A stretch of DNA of 49,495 nt from a virus. The translations under genes and the position numbers were made by a program. Location: IMG/VR virus record IMGVR_UViG_3300024518_003475, positions 1 to 49,495 of that record, one strand, 5' to 3'. Below are positions 31,432-40,576 of this stretch, piece after piece. A model generated the notes under the pieces. The model was not told where the DNA came from. It ran no database searches and saw only the letters and a list, made by a program, of their open reading frames with translations. The first letter of the stretch is position 1, and each line of letters opens with the position of its first letter.

Positions 31432-31922
31432 GGGCTATCTCCTTGGGGTATTTGAGGGGTCCAATTGGATGTGCCGGGGGACGCGGGCGACCAACTAGAG
31501 GCCCCTATAGATTCAGGGGCCCAACTAGCAGCCCCCAGAGGAGCATCTGGTGTCCAGAGACTACTAGCAGCAATATCATCTTCCCACTGCACAATTAGAG
31601 TTAAGACTCCAAAGGCCTCCTCAGACGCAATGCCAACGCTCGCAAGATTAAAAGCGAACTCGGGTGTGCCAAAAGCCTCCGCAGACACAATCGCCCCGAC
31701 ATCAGTAACGATCGAGGTCGCCTGAACTTCAGTAGCACCAAACGCCTCTGCACTAAGGATACTCGGGGGCGCTTTAATATGGAGGGTAAACTCCGCGACA
31801 CCAAAGGCTTCAAGCGAACCCAACCCCAAAGGCTGGACAAAAAGATGCTCTGGGCCATCAAAGGTACTACCTAAATCTTGTTCGTAGGTAAAACCAACTG
31901 ATGCGTCGAATGAAAAAGCCAT
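31422..31922 (-). CDS. Virion protein with EAFG repeats (166 aa)
   Basis: Four copies of a (S/L)xEAFGxxxF-like repeat, spaced about 23-28 residues apart (LEAFGVAEF, AEAFGATEV, AEAFGTPEF, EEAFGVLTL), are followed by W-x-P repeats (LWTPDAP, SWAPES, SWSPASP, NWTPQIP). EAFG repeats occur in structural proteins of several phages and probably make stacked beta units. It overlaps the fibre gene by 10 bases and is likely a fibre or spike connector. Confidence 0.7.
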   Translation of the reverse strand: MAFSFDASVGFTYEQDLGSTFDGPEHLFVQPLGLGSLEAFGVAEFTLHIKAPPSILSAEAFGATEVQATSIVTDVGAIVSAEAFGTPEFAFNLASVGIASEEAFGVLTLIVQWEDDIAASSLWTPDAPLGAASWAPESIGASSWSPASPGTSNWTPQIPQGDSPWA

Positions 31923-32329
31923 TACAATTTAAAAATCTTGTTGGCCCCATTATCCCAGAGGATAACAACATCCCCCCCTCCGGGTGTAGCTGGAAGGCCA
32001 GTTGCCGTATCGATATAGGCGATTAACTGTGAGGTCGACTCCACACCTGTATGCCTATATAGCACGAGAGCTTCAACCGTCGCTCCCGTTACATTTGCAA
32101 AAATTAAGTCGGTTGCATCGGCTATACCCGTAGCACCTGACTTACCTGTCAGAGCCGTAATAGGACCAACCCGGGCACCTACGGCTATGTCATCGAGAAA
32201 ATCGTGGTTGACTAAATCAACTGTATATAAAGCGGTATCAACCAGAACGCCCCGGATATCATCCGTAACCCACGCAATATTACCTAGTAGAAAGGCGTTT
32301 CGGCCTGTGTCGTAGAGTGCGTTAGCCAT
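31922..32329 (-). CDS. Virion protein of unknown role (135 aa)
   Basis: A beta-rich protein with the pattern NAFLLGNIAWVTDDIRGVLVDTA, then LVNHDFLDDI (pieces cited) that recurs in phage tail regions. It ends in a Gly-rich turn, WDNGANKIFKL. It carries a near-copy of the G7 motif (31969-31981), read as P-G-G-G-D. Probably a minor fibre or tail protein. Confidence 0.65.
   Translation of the reverse strand: MANALYDTGRNAFLLGNIAWVTDDIRGVLVDTALYTVDLVNHDFLDDIAVGARVGPITALTGKSGATGIADATDLIFANVTGATVEALVLYRHTGVESTSQLIAYIDTATGLPATPGGGDVVILWDNGANKIFKL
31969..31981 (-). repeat. Dispersed G7 motif, copy 15 (one mismatch)
   Basis: GGAGGGGGGGATG on the minus strand, inside the 135-residue virion gene. It is the only copy between 23.5 and 33.4 kb. 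Confidence 0.7.
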
Positions 32330-32332
32330 AAT

Positions 32333-32731
32333 TTAACCCTTCGTAGCGCGAACTAAATGGGCACCGAAGAAAAACGCACCGACACCCAGTGTTAGGTATC
32401 CCCACGGTGAATCGGTTGCAATCTTATATGCGTACTCGGCCAAATCGGGCTTCCATCCAGACATCACTAGCGAGAATACAAGGAAGAAGGCTTCGAGCTT
32501 GATAATCCATAACGCTATGTCTCGCCGCGTTCTTGATCGCTCGGTGTTCTCGCTAACCGTTGATGCCATAAAGGCCGAATAGTGTTCAACCATCTTGCCG
32601 TTGAACGTCTGCTTCTCCTGATCGGTCAGCTTTAAATTATCAATCCAGCCGCCGACACCAGCAGCGACTTTCATTACATTATCTGATCCACTTTGACCAG
32701 CGCCAAATATACCTTTTACAAAATTCCACAT
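32333..32731 (-). CDS. Holin (3TM/GTA type)
   Basis: A 132-residue protein. A helical charged N-terminal half (LTDQEKQTFNGKMVEHYSAF) leads to two hydrophobic helices, about residues 75-92 (LWIIKLEAFFLVFSLVMS) and 108-126 (PWGYLTLGVGAFFFGAHLV). This layout matches the holins of phages and gene-transfer agents annotated 3TM holin. It would form pores in the inner membrane at lysis time. The endopeptidase gene lies one gene upstream. Confidence 0.8.
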   Translation of the reverse strand: MWNFVKGIFGAGQSGSDNVMKVAAGVGGWIDNLKLTDQEKQTFNGKMVEHYSAFMASTVSENTERSRTRRDIALWIIKLEAFFLVFSLVMSGWKPDLAEYAYKIATDSPWGYLTLGVGAFFFGAHLVRATKG

Positions 32732-33073
32732 TTAACAATGCTCCTTGTCAGCCCAGTTAAGAATATTACACATCGTGGTTGCGAACTTGAATCGCCACCA
32801 GTGCCTATCTGGATTGAGCGTCTTCCAGCGTTTCATGCGGGATGTAGTAGTGTACTCATGCGGCAGTTCCCAGCCAATCCAACTAACAACAAACACATTG
32901 CCGACAATATTTTGGGGCTGGAAAATTGCCCCGAAGACTATCTTTAAGATTTTGTTCTCATTGAACTTATGGTAGATTTTCATCATTACCAAAAATTCAA
33001 TCACCAGCAGAATAAGCGCTTGTATCGGGTGCGCCGGAATCCACGCCAGCCACTCTAAATAAGATTCAATCAT
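32732..33073 (-). CDS. Membrane protein of the lysis cassette (113 aa)
   Basis: I start at ATG 33073 (MIESYLEW), right after the endopeptidase stop; an ATG at 33091 or a longer frame to 33166 would overlap that gene. One clear membrane helix (HPIQALILLVIEFLVMMKI, about residues 14-32) and a weaker one (NVFVVSWIGWEL) are followed by a basic, aromatic C-terminus (RMKRWKTLNPDRHWWRFKF) that ends in Cys. It might assist lysis as an antiholin or spanin-like factor. No lipobox is seen. Confidence 0.65.
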   Translation of the reverse strand: MIESYLEWLAWIPAHPIQALILLVIEFLVMMKIYHKFNENKILKIVFGAIFQPQNIVGNVFVVSWIGWELPHEYTTTSRMKRWKTLNPDRHWWRFKFATTMCNILNWADKEHC

Positions 33074-33077
33074 ACGG

Positions 33078-33416
33078 TTACCGAGTCTCATCCCATGAAT
33101 AATGGTTGCCATCCCTAACCGGGAAGCGGCCGCCCCACGTACCACCCATAGACTCCCAATGGACACCTATAGGTACGTGCGCTGCGGTACTTCTCTGATA
33201 CTTTCCCTGTATAAATAGATTTAAGTCGACTGCCAAGCGTTGCTTGTGCTTAGACTTGGGATGGCCGTAGGCTTTATTTTCACCCACCTTGCCATGGAGA
33301 CGAGGATCACGATATGCGTCCCCGAAGGTCAACTCATAACCATGCTCAAAAGCCCATATAATCAGCTCTGCGAGCTTCCACGTAAACTTTCGCTGCCTTT
33401 GGCCTAGAGTTGCCAC
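33078..33416 (-). CDS. Endolysin, M15-type peptidase
   Basis: A VanY/T5-endolysin-like peptidase of the M15_4 group that cuts peptidoglycan stem peptides. The zinc ligands are clear: H57 (SKHKQR), D64 (AVDLNLF) and H105 (DGNHYSW), numbered from the GTG start, with WESMGGTWGGRF before the last His. Family members begin with a short TLGxxQRxF helix, so I choose GTG 33416 (112 aa). The open frame extends to a TTG at 33470, which would add 18 hydrophobic residues; this has no ribosome site but could act as a membrane anchor. Confidence 0.85.
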   Translation of the reverse strand: MATLGQRQRKFTWKLAELIIWAFEHGYELTFGDAYRDPRLHGKVGENKAYGHPKSKHKQRLAVDLNLFIQGKYQRSTAAHVPIGVHWESMGGTWGGRFPVRDGNHYSWDETR

Positions 33417-33478
33417 GAAACGGACTCTACCATATAGCACCCATAGGGTATAGAAAAAAGATAGGGTCAATCAACCAA

Positions 33479-33491
33479 GGAGGGGGGGAAG
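33479..33491 (+). repeat. Dispersed G7 motif, copy 16 (exact)
   Basis: The exact motif in the short gap upstream of the endolysin gene. Confidence 0.9.
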
Positions 33492-33497
33492 TGGTGG

Positions 33498-33977
33498 TCA
33501 TCGGTTCCCAAACCACAGGTTGAAGGTTAGGGCCTTGACGTGGTTCCACACCGCCGCGGCTATGTCAAGTATGTCTTGAGGTGTAACGCCAGAGCCGGTA
33601 GAGACAGAAATAAGCCCGGCTGCGTTGGTAGTAATAACCTGCACCTGATTTTGTACTAGGGCCCCCGCTGCGACATCGTGTAGGTTGTTATTCGACTCGG
33701 TCAGCTCGACTGTGAACTGGGAATCGGGGGTCATCTGCACACGATAACCATTAATCAGCTCGATGAATCGGGCGTAGGTTACACCGGCCACGGTAACTTC
33801 GGTGTTGTGCGTAAGGCAATCATCGAACACGATGCCGTCTACATTAGCCATCAGGGCATTGACGTCGGCCCGGAATTTAGTCTCGGTCGGCAGGCGATAA
33901 AAGGTCCCGCTTACGAACGTCATATCCGCTTGCGGAACGCTGATTACCAAGGTTGGGAAATCAATTGTTATCGCCAT
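33498..33977 (-). CDS. Conserved tail-associated protein (159 aa)
   Basis: The pattern FIELINGYRVQMTPDSQFTVEL, then NNNLHDVAAG, LVQNQVQVITTNAAGLI (pieces cited) is one I know from many phage tail clusters without a fixed function. It is beta-rich and probably a tail or fibre-linker protein. It overlaps the preceding gene by 17 bases. Confidence 0.7.
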   Translation of the reverse strand: MAITIDFPTLVISVPQADMTFVSGTFYRLPTETKFRADVNALMANVDGIVFDDCLTHNTEVTVAGVTYARFIELINGYRVQMTPDSQFTVELTESNNNLHDVAAGALVQNQVQVITTNAAGLISVSTGSGVTPQDILDIAAAVWNHVKALTFNLWFGNR

Positions 33978-34335
33978 CTCGAATAACCTTATTTAATCGA
34001 GCTATCTCGGTATTGAATATTTGCCTTTTCTCGTTCATCTCTGTTACCTGCGTTTGCAGCATAAGATTGTTTTTCTCCACGGCCTCCTGTTGCAGCTTAA
34101 TCTGCTTCTCCTGTTTTCGGCATAGGTCAAGCAATTGGTTACGCTCGTTCTGAATCAAGTAGGCCGCATGATTCATTGAGGAGGCAAGCCGCTGTAAATA
34201 GAGAATCTTAGCGGCATCATCCATCAGCAAAAACTTTTTGCCCCAAGTAATCTTCGGGGGATTCGGCTCAACAAGGTCTAATGTATGAAAACCATCGACC
34301 ATTAGATCGGGCTCGGCCCCGTTACTTTTACTCAT
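33961..34335 (-). CDS. Coiled-coil protein (124 aa)
   Basis: Residues about 60-118 form a continuous coiled coil (NERNQLLDLCRKQEKQIKLQ and on, Gln/Glu-rich heptads). The N-terminus is Pro-rich. It lies between two tail genes and overlaps both, so a tail-assembly or chaperone role is possible. No family is recognised. Confidence 0.65.
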   Translation of the reverse strand: MSKSNGAEPDLMVDGFHTLDLVEPNPPKITWGKKFLLMDDAAKILYLQRLASSMNHAAYLIQNERNQLLDLCRKQEKQIKLQQEAVEKNNLMLQTQVTEMNEKRQIFNTEIARLNKVIRDGDNN

Positions 34336-36817
34336 CTAGAATCATCCTCACGTTGATAGTCAAGCCTACAAGGTTATCAGTTGTCCCGGCTAAGGTGAAC
34401 GATTTAAATCGGGGAGAAGCCGAGGCCTTCCTGACAAAGCCCTTTAATGCGGTATCGACCACAATGGTACGGGTATCTGAAATATTACCGCTGGCATCTG
34501 TTAGGCCTTCCAGTATAACCCCGGATTCCGTGATAGTACCTGTCGCAGGAGTGGCTGGTGTGCCACTGACAGTATAGTCGTAGGCATTGGCAGTAACATT
34601 GGTAATGGCGAAGACCCCATTATATTCCTGCTGATCCGCACCGCGTATCACGACCTTGTTACCGTTAGCCATACCATGAGCCGTATGGGCCACGCTTGCG
34701 GTAGAGGAGACCCGAGTAATAGTAACGACGTCTTCAAATGTCAGGTCGCCAGCACCGTCAGCCGCTTCAAGGATTACCCGGGCATTGATCAGGTTCGCGG
34801 CGTTGTTGTCCTTGACATTGACGAGAGTTGTCACTGTCGCATTGTTAATAACGATCGTCGAGGTGTTTACGTTGACGATATCGCCTATTACCAGCGACGA
34901 ACCCCCATCCACTACGTTGATTGTAACTGTGGAAGTCGCTGGAAAGTCAACACGAACCTCCTTTGTATTACCTGCAAAGACGATATTGCGAAAGTTAAAC
35001 GTAGAGTTGAGAACTGCCGAATCCGTGGCAGCAAAGGTCTCAGCTACGAACGTATCTGTAATTACAATTTCATTTACGGTCGTGCTGGAATGGACCGTCT
35101 GCACCCCATTATAGTTTGTTGTGCCCGCAATCAGGATTTCCTGCCCGGTAACAAAGCCGTGGGCCGTATCGGGGATACCGACCTGTCCCGCGCCCTTATC
35201 TACCGCGGGCCCTACGTTAAAGAATCGTGTAACAGACCTAAGCAAGATAGCGGCGGGGTTGTTCTGTATCTGCAAGTCCCGTACTGAGTCGACGGTGGGA
35301 TCAGCCTCTCCTAAATCTAAAGCCCCCACATCACCAGCGTTGCTATCGGTAATGATGTTTTTACGAAACAGCGCCCCGTTACGAACACTAATCGGGCCAC
35401 AGCCTGAAAACAGACAGGATATTGCATCGGCGTTGGCCTGTTCCCACTTCATTAAGCCCGCGTGTAAAGGACGCACAGTTGCTGCGGTCGGGTTTGTGCT
35501 AAACGAACCTGAGACTAACCTGCACCGAACATAAAAGGCTGTGATTGCGTTCACGGCAGTTGAGGCCCAATCAGCCGGTTTGGCCCATGTAATCCTACCG
35601 TCAGCAGTCTGCCCGCTTGTGCCATCAACTAAAGAGGGCAGTGCCACCCACGCTGATCCATCCCAATACTCGTAGGCCAGTACAGGAGAACCGACACCCA
35701 GAGTCGTAAGATCAACTTCAAGACCAAAAAAGCCCCTATCCCTATCCCCGATATACCATGCGTCACCTGCTACCTCGGCAACAGGCCAGAGTGGAGTCGA
35801 ACCACCAGCAATATTGAAGTTGCGGCGGTTGTCTGTAAAAACAGTACCATTATCTTCCCAGGCTGCGAAGGAATGATCTTCAAACAGGCTGTTAATAAAC
35901 TGGCAACCAAAGTATTTGGCCGTAATATCAGCATCGGTGTTGGTGACGCTAAAACATGCGCTTGTCGGAGTTTCTGCCTTGAATAAATTACCTGCGACAC
36001 CTACGGCGGTTATACCACTACCAACCTCAGTGCCAAACGTGACTGCGTTGGTGCCAGTCCCGCCCACGGTTTCTATGCCGTGGAAATCGTTTTTGACAGG
36101 CTGGCCCCTGAATACCCATGTTTCAAGGGTGTCCGCGAAATGGCTGTCGGTAGCGGCTGTTACATCACCGATAATAACCTTGCCGAGTAAGAAATTTATT
36201 CCCTCGGCGGTCATCCATGAGCCGCGGCCATTGGTAACGTCATTGGCGGCAACATCGGCAGACGTACCGGGAACACTGACGGTCCCGGCGGTAAGCGTCA
36301 TACTGCTCATTCGTTTTGTCTGGTCAATGAACCATGTGAAACGAGTGCTGTTCGATAGGTGATCTGCCAGCATGGAAAACGAGATTACGGCGGTCGCGGC
36401 GGGAGGTGTACCGTTGACGTTTTCTCCATCCCGTAAACCGTTGCAGCAAAAAGAGCTATAGCCTTTTCTCCGCAGGTTAGCGGTGTCGCCACCACCTACC
36501 GTAATTTCATCGTAGTTGGTCGTGCCATTGGTGTTGGAACTCAAGCGGAAACGCCAGCCATCAAGCGCCTGCGTATTGACATCATCGAGAGTCTGTACCC
36601 ATTGAAAGGCGTGCTTGACACTGACATCAGTAGAGCCAGCGTTAAACCCGCCTCCCCCCAAGCCCGTACCATTCATACGGGCATCGTTAGCGTTTGTGCC
36701 TTCTACTCGGGGATTAGGAATAGCCGCATTAGGGCCGCCAACATTGCCAAGCCCGAAACCTACTAGCGTATCTCGGGTTGTAATGTTGTTCTGGTCATCT
36801 GCAACAGTGGTAGCCAT
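34328..36817 (-). CDS. Large beta-rich tail protein (829 aa)
   Basis: A Thr/Val/Asn-rich protein consisting almost wholly of short beta repeats, without enzymatic motifs. It includes WYIGDRDRGFFGLEVDLTTL and LAYEYWDGSAWVALPSL, typical of carbohydrate- or fibre-type beta domains. One region repeats a PDTAHGFVTGQEILIAGTTN / TAHGMANGNKVVIRGADQ unit, a pattern of phage tail proteins that bind or shape fibres. The long series suits a spike or fibre shaft. Exact role unknown. Confidence 0.7.
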   Translation of the reverse strand: MATTVADDQNNITTRDTLVGFGLGNVGGPNAAIPNPRVEGTNANDARMNGTGLGGGGFNAGSTDVSVKHAFQWVQTLDDVNTQALDGWRFRLSSNTNGTTNYDEITVGGGDTANLRRKGYSSFCCNGLRDGENVNGTPPAATAVISFSMLADHLSNSTRFTWFIDQTKRMSSMTLTAGTVSVPGTSADVAANDVTNGRGSWMTAEGINFLLGKVIIGDVTAATDSHFADTLETWVFRGQPVKNDFHGIETVGGTGTNAVTFGTEVGSGITAVGVAGNLFKAETPTSACFSVTNTDADITAKYFGCQFINSLFEDHSFAAWEDNGTVFTDNRRNFNIAGGSTPLWPVAEVAGDAWYIGDRDRGFFGLEVDLTTLGVGSPVLAYEYWDGSAWVALPSLVDGTSGQTADGRITWAKPADWASTAVNAITAFYVRCRLVSGSFSTNPTAATVRPLHAGLMKWEQANADAISCLFSGCGPISVRNGALFRKNIITDSNAGDVGALDLGEADPTVDSVRDLQIQNNPAAILLRSVTRFFNVGPAVDKGAGQVGIPDTAHGFVTGQEILIAGTTNYNGVQTVHSSTTVNEIVITDTFVAETFAATDSAVLNSTFNFRNIVFAGNTKEVRVDFPATSTVTINVVDGGSSLVIGDIVNVNTSTIVINNATVTTLVNVKDNNAANLINARVILEAADGAGDLTFEDVVTITRVSSTASVAHTAHGMANGNKVVIRGADQQEYNGVFAITNVTANAYDYTVSGTPATPATGTITESGVILEGLTDASGNISDTRTIVVDTALKGFVRKASASPRFKSFTLAGTTDNLVGLTINVRMILDE

Positions 36818-37305
36818 TATACTGTACTGATAAGCGTGGCTAGAAACTCGGCCTGCGCATCAATATCGAAGGTTAAGTCGGTCGCGGCGACAGGTAAGAT
36901 ACCTTCGACAGTGACTTCATTTGGCCCTTCCCGACTTTGAATCTTGTAATGACCCCGGGTGGCTGGTGGCATCTGGCCGGGAGGAATCCGGATAACGCTA
37001 CCAACATCAGCATTTGTCAGGGCAACAGCATCGCTCCTGAAAGTACTAGGTAGTACGAATTCCCCATCAACGCCGCTCTTGGCAGTGGCCCCATTAACGG
37101 ACCACCGGGAGCCCGGGGGATTTGCGGCTTTCCATGCGATTAAGTGATCTAAGCGATCACGGCCCATTACCGTATCGAGGGCAATCCGCTCTGAGAGCAG
37201 ATTACCATTTGGGCCATTTCGTATAACAGGAAACTCGATGATCGAGTTTAAGTCCTCTGAGGTTATATCAAACGTCAGGCTCAGCGTTATTCGCCATACA
37301 GACAT
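36817..37305 (-). CDS. Tail protein between two large tail genes (162 aa)
   Basis: A beta-rich protein coupled by single-base overlaps to large tail genes on both sides. The last third (IPPGQMPPATRGHYKIQSRE, then VEGILPVAATDL) resembles small barrel-like virion domains. No family is recognised; co-assembly with the neighbours is likely. Confidence 0.65.
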   Translation of the reverse strand: MSVWRITLSLTFDITSEDLNSIIEFPVIRNGPNGNLLSERIALDTVMGRDRLDHLIAWKAANPPGSRWSVNGATAKSGVDGEFVLPSTFRSDAVALTNADVGSVIRIPPGQMPPATRGHYKIQSREGPNEVTVEGILPVAATDLTFDIDAQAEFLATLISTV

Positions 37306-39797
37306 TAGGCATCACTAGTTCGTACTGCCGCTACAGTTACAGGCGTTGCAAGGAACTGGGCTGCCTGCGCTTCAAAAGTCTTAATTGGCGTTGCTCCCCC
37401 ATCACGTACGCGTACGAGGACATCAACATCGATTGTATGAATCGCCGTATAGGACTCACTCGTAGCACCTGCCAGCTTATCGATGTAAGCCACGAAAACA
37501 TCCTTGGGCGCTGTCGCCACATTAATACCTGTCCAATCATCGTCAGGGCCGACCGTGATCGTGAAATCATTGACTGCGAACGAGTCGTATTGAATTCTAC
37601 GATAAATCCCGGTATCAAGCTCAACGCGCAGGCGTGTCGTATCACCGCCAGTACCACTTGTCGGAGTACCCGCAGGAACCGCGGCACTTGTCTGGACTAA
37701 AGTCTCAGTTACGCCACTTAAGGTAACATCGGTAGCCATTTGAGCTTTGTTAAGCGTAGTACCAGTTCGAGGCCCAACGAGGACCCGATCCTCACCACTG
37801 ACCAGTCCAGAGACTGTAAACGTGACGTTGTTCGGAGGTACGCGAGAAGCGTCTGCAAGGTCGGTGAAACGATCTGAGGAGCCAACATCCGCAGCTTCAA
37901 AACCTACACCATAAGTACCAATGATATTGGAGCCCGTGGAAGTTCCTAGGAATTCGGGGTTTACAGTTTTAGTGTTCAAGACTGCTGTAGCAAGAGCCAA
38001 ATCCAGTAAGGGGTCTGCCGTAACATCATCAGCTCGTATAACATTGTTATCAACAGGATTTACACCGGAGAGAACCTGTAGGTAAAGCTCACCCGTAGCA
38101 CCATTATCGTCCTTGGCAAGCAGGATTCCTTCACCGCCGGACTTGTCATTGTCGACAATCGTGACATTGACCGTTGCCGTGGTTTCGGCAGCGCCCCTAA
38201 CGGAAGTGAATGTATCGTTATCAATAACGACGCTCAGGGTATCTAAAACGACAACCAGTTCGTCCACACCATCATCATACAGAACCTTGGCTCCGGACCT
38301 GATCACAGCGGTCGCCTGCACGAAAATCTGGATATACTCACCCGGAACAAAGGGGCCAGCAGACAAAGCATCATAAGTAAGCTTGGTTCCCCACGTTACA
38401 ATATCATTCTCGCTAAGGCCTGTTGCACCAATCTCACCATCAAAGCCTACCTCGACATTGATACCCTGAAATAGCTCCCCGGGAATGTCGTGGATAACAG
38501 GGCAGCTCTTGACCGTGATATCGATATCTGCGGTTGCGACCGCAGTCCATACGGCCGCGGTATCAGAAGCGGTATTCATAGTCGCATCCTGATCTGTCGA
38601 TGCCCCTTGTAAGGAGAAGTTCGCGCCCGCTGTACCTTCCAAGTGGCGAAAAACTGCAAAATACTCAGCGTTGGCAAGCGTTAGGCCCGCAAGCTGATCC
38701 GCGCCTGTTGAAGGGTTACGCTTATTAAAGCGAAAAATCGCTTCCTCATAGGTCGTTGTAAACGCGCTAGCAAGTATAGGCTCTGATCTTGCTAACACAC
38801 CACCGATCGGCTCGGCAAGCTGCGCGGCAGCATCGTCTGAATCCCAGAGCTCACAGTAAACCGTACCGGTTGGAGTCCCTGCTAAAATTTTAATATTGGC
38901 TCTGACTTCGACTAGCTTTTCACTACCCGTTAGAGGTATGAACGACTGAGATTGTCCGACAATAGTCGCATTATCGATAACAAAGTCCGCCCCTGTTGGT
39001 GTACCAGCGGTAGCGTCTGCGATATGTGCGCGCTGAGAAATCCACTTTGATCTCTCGTAGGTCTGATTAACGCTTTGAATACCGATATTCCACTGAGAAT
39101 AAAACTCCTGCCCGGTAGCCCCTGTGCCGTCGATATTGATCTCCTGAAAGCCTTCGACATTACTGATCGTAGTCCAGCCCGCAATGGTCGCATCAACCGT
39201 AGCATTGAAGATATCCGCACCGTTACCGATCGCAGCAACAGAGTTACCGGTACCGAGCGTTGCAGGAAAGCGTCGGTATTGATCGCCCAGTTCTCTAGCG
39301 AGAACTGTAACTCGTTGACCGTCAATTTGTGCTCCTGCGAACTTGGTTTTAATCAACTGTCTGGAGAATACTAATGACGGTGCTGCTTCTGGATTAATGC
39401 CTGTCCCCCAGAAGGAAGGAAGAACCTTACCATCCTGAATTACCATGAATTCGGTCCCGGCCTCGACCGGGCCAATGATATTCAAGCCGGAATAGAGCGT
39501 TTCACCGCCTACTCCGGGCTCTGTTTGGGAGATCGAGCCGTTGTATAGATGATTTATGAAGGTGTCATCTACATTGAAAGGAGCGTTCAAATTTAAAATC
39601 TGATCGGTAGACCTATCGAAAGCAGTATCAACCGTGATATCAAGCAGATCGTTACCAACCGCCTGACCATCATCCTGCTTGTCCATCAGGAATTGAATGA
39701 ATTCAAGAACAGAGTGTCTATTTGTGGTCGCGGCCCCCGTCCAGCGGATTGCGCCAGCGGCGTCAATCGAGATATCGGCTGTTGCTATAGCTGCCAT
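37305..39797 (-). CDS. Large tail protein (830 aa)
   Basis: The N-terminus (DISIDAAGAIRWTGAATTNRH, then VLEFIQFLMDKQDDGQA) followed by LDITVDTAFDRSTD and TLYSGLNIIG is a pattern seen in large minor tail or baseplate-like proteins of phages. The rest is beta-rich, with Asp/Gly turns. Nearly the same length as the 34328-36817 protein, but I see no clear sequence match between the two. Probably a tail spike or fibre base. Confidence 0.7.
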   Translation of the reverse strand: MAAIATADISIDAAGAIRWTGAATTNRHSVLEFIQFLMDKQDDGQAVGNDLLDITVDTAFDRSTDQILNLNAPFNVDDTFINHLYNGSISQTEPGVGGETLYSGLNIIGPVEAGTEFMVIQDGKVLPSFWGTGINPEAAPSLVFSRQLIKTKFAGAQIDGQRVTVLARELGDQYRRFPATLGTGNSVAAIGNGADIFNATVDATIAGWTTISNVEGFQEINIDGTGATGQEFYSQWNIGIQSVNQTYERSKWISQRAHIADATAGTPTGADFVIDNATIVGQSQSFIPLTGSEKLVEVRANIKILAGTPTGTVYCELWDSDDAAAQLAEPIGGVLARSEPILASAFTTTYEEAIFRFNKRNPSTGADQLAGLTLANAEYFAVFRHLEGTAGANFSLQGASTDQDATMNTASDTAAVWTAVATADIDITVKSCPVIHDIPGELFQGINVEVGFDGEIGATGLSENDIVTWGTKLTYDALSAGPFVPGEYIQIFVQATAVIRSGAKVLYDDGVDELVVVLDTLSVVIDNDTFTSVRGAAETTATVNVTIVDNDKSGGEGILLAKDDNGATGELYLQVLSGVNPVDNNVIRADDVTADPLLDLALATAVLNTKTVNPEFLGTSTGSNIIGTYGVGFEAADVGSSDRFTDLADASRVPPNNVTFTVSGLVSGEDRVLVGPRTGTTLNKAQMATDVTLSGVTETLVQTSAAVPAGTPTSGTGGDTTRLRVELDTGIYRRIQYDSFAVNDFTITVGPDDDWTGINVATAPKDVFVAYIDKLAGATSESYTAIHTIDVDVLVRVRDGGATPIKTFEAQAAQFLATPVTVAAVRTSDA

Positions 39798-39798
39798 T

Positions 39799-39969
39799 TT
39801 ACTTCACCTTTTTGGTTTTGGGCTTCAAAAGCTCTGGCCCACTTGTAATATTAAAAGCCCCCACCATGCGCTTAGCCTCGCTTTTCGACGAGGCCATAAA
39901 CTGTTTCGTAACTACCTTACCATCCTGCTTGAATTTGAACACCCAAGTTTTCATATCAGGAGTATGCAT
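39799..39969 (-). CDS. Small basic protein (56 aa)
   Basis: I start at ATG 39969 because GGGAGG stands about 7 bases before it; this overlaps the previous gene by 14 bases. The protein is a short strand-turn-helix (KTWVFKFKQDGKVVTKQFMA, then SKSEAKRMVGAF) with a Lys-rich tail, resembling a small DNA-binding AP2/integrase-arm fold, although here it sits among structural genes. Function unknown. Confidence 0.55.
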   Translation of the reverse strand: MHTPDMKTWVFKFKQDGKVVTKQFMASSKSEAKRMVGAFNITSGPELLKPKTKKVK

Positions 39970-40264
39970 GACCAGCCCTCCCAGTCCAAGTAAAAGAGAA
40001 CGTATTCGAGACACCACCGGCAATACCGTCGGTAACATCCAGCTCTGTCGTAGCGTCTAAAATGAGCCTAGCGATCATCCAAACAGCCGCCGCTTCCGCA
40101 CTACCATACGGGGCCCACCCCTTGTAAATCGTAGTAATAGCCCCCACGGTACGAATTTCAATGCGCCGGGCGTAGACCCCCATATCCTGCACCCAAGCAC
40201 TCCCCTGTCCTGCAAGCTGGTGCGCTGCATCCTTGCCCGCAATAAGGAGGTCAGTCTGAGCCAT
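39956..40264 (-). CDS. Probable head-tail or tail protein (102 aa)
   Basis: A helical N-terminus and a beta C-terminus (TFSFTWTGRAGHAYS). No family is recognised. The stop lies one base before the next upstream gene's stop-start junction, so it is translated in series with the neighbouring small genes of this block. Confidence 0.6.
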   Translation of the reverse strand: MAQTDLLIAGKDAAHQLAGQGSAWVQDMGVYARRIEIRTVGAITTIYKGWAPYGSAEAAAVWMIARLILDATTELDVTDGIAGGVSNTFSFTWTGRAGHAYS

Positions 40265-40576
40265 TTAATCACCGTCCTGAGCCTGCTTTAAAAGGAGATC
40301 GATAACCTTATCAAGCTTTTTCTCGACTTTCTCGTGCAGATCGTTTGCCCGTTGTTCATTATCATCGACCTCACGCTGTAAGGCTTTTGCGTTATTCTCG
40401 GTGATAGTAAAGCGTAAATTCATGATGCTGGTAGGGGCAAGCGTAGGTATCTTCTTTTGAATAGTCTGGACCTCCGCAGCTACAGCTTGCATGCTTACAT
40501 AATAGGTAAGGGCAGAGCCCCCCATAGTGAGGACAAACGCGACTAGGGGCCAATTCTTCAATAAGAACTTGTTCAT
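40265..40576 (-). CDS. Membrane-anchored coiled-coil protein (103 aa)
   Basis: One N-terminal membrane helix (WPLVAFVLTMGGSALTYYVSM, about residues 9-28) without a cleavage site is followed by a long charged coiled coil to the C-terminus. This is the shape of an inner-membrane spanin (Rz-like), but no outer-membrane lipoprotein partner is visible and it is 7 kb from the lysis genes, so the idea is weak. Confidence 0.6.
   Translation of the reverse strand: MNKFLLKNWPLVAFVLTMGGSALTYYVSMQAVAAEVQTIQKKIPTLAPTSIMNLRFTITENNAKALQREVDDNEQRANDLHEKVEKKLDKVIDLLLKQAQDGD

Noticed and set aside
34676-35287. 203-codon plus-strand open frame opposite the 829-residue tail gene
   Set aside because: Shadow of the real gene on the other strand; composition is unlike a protein in this genome.
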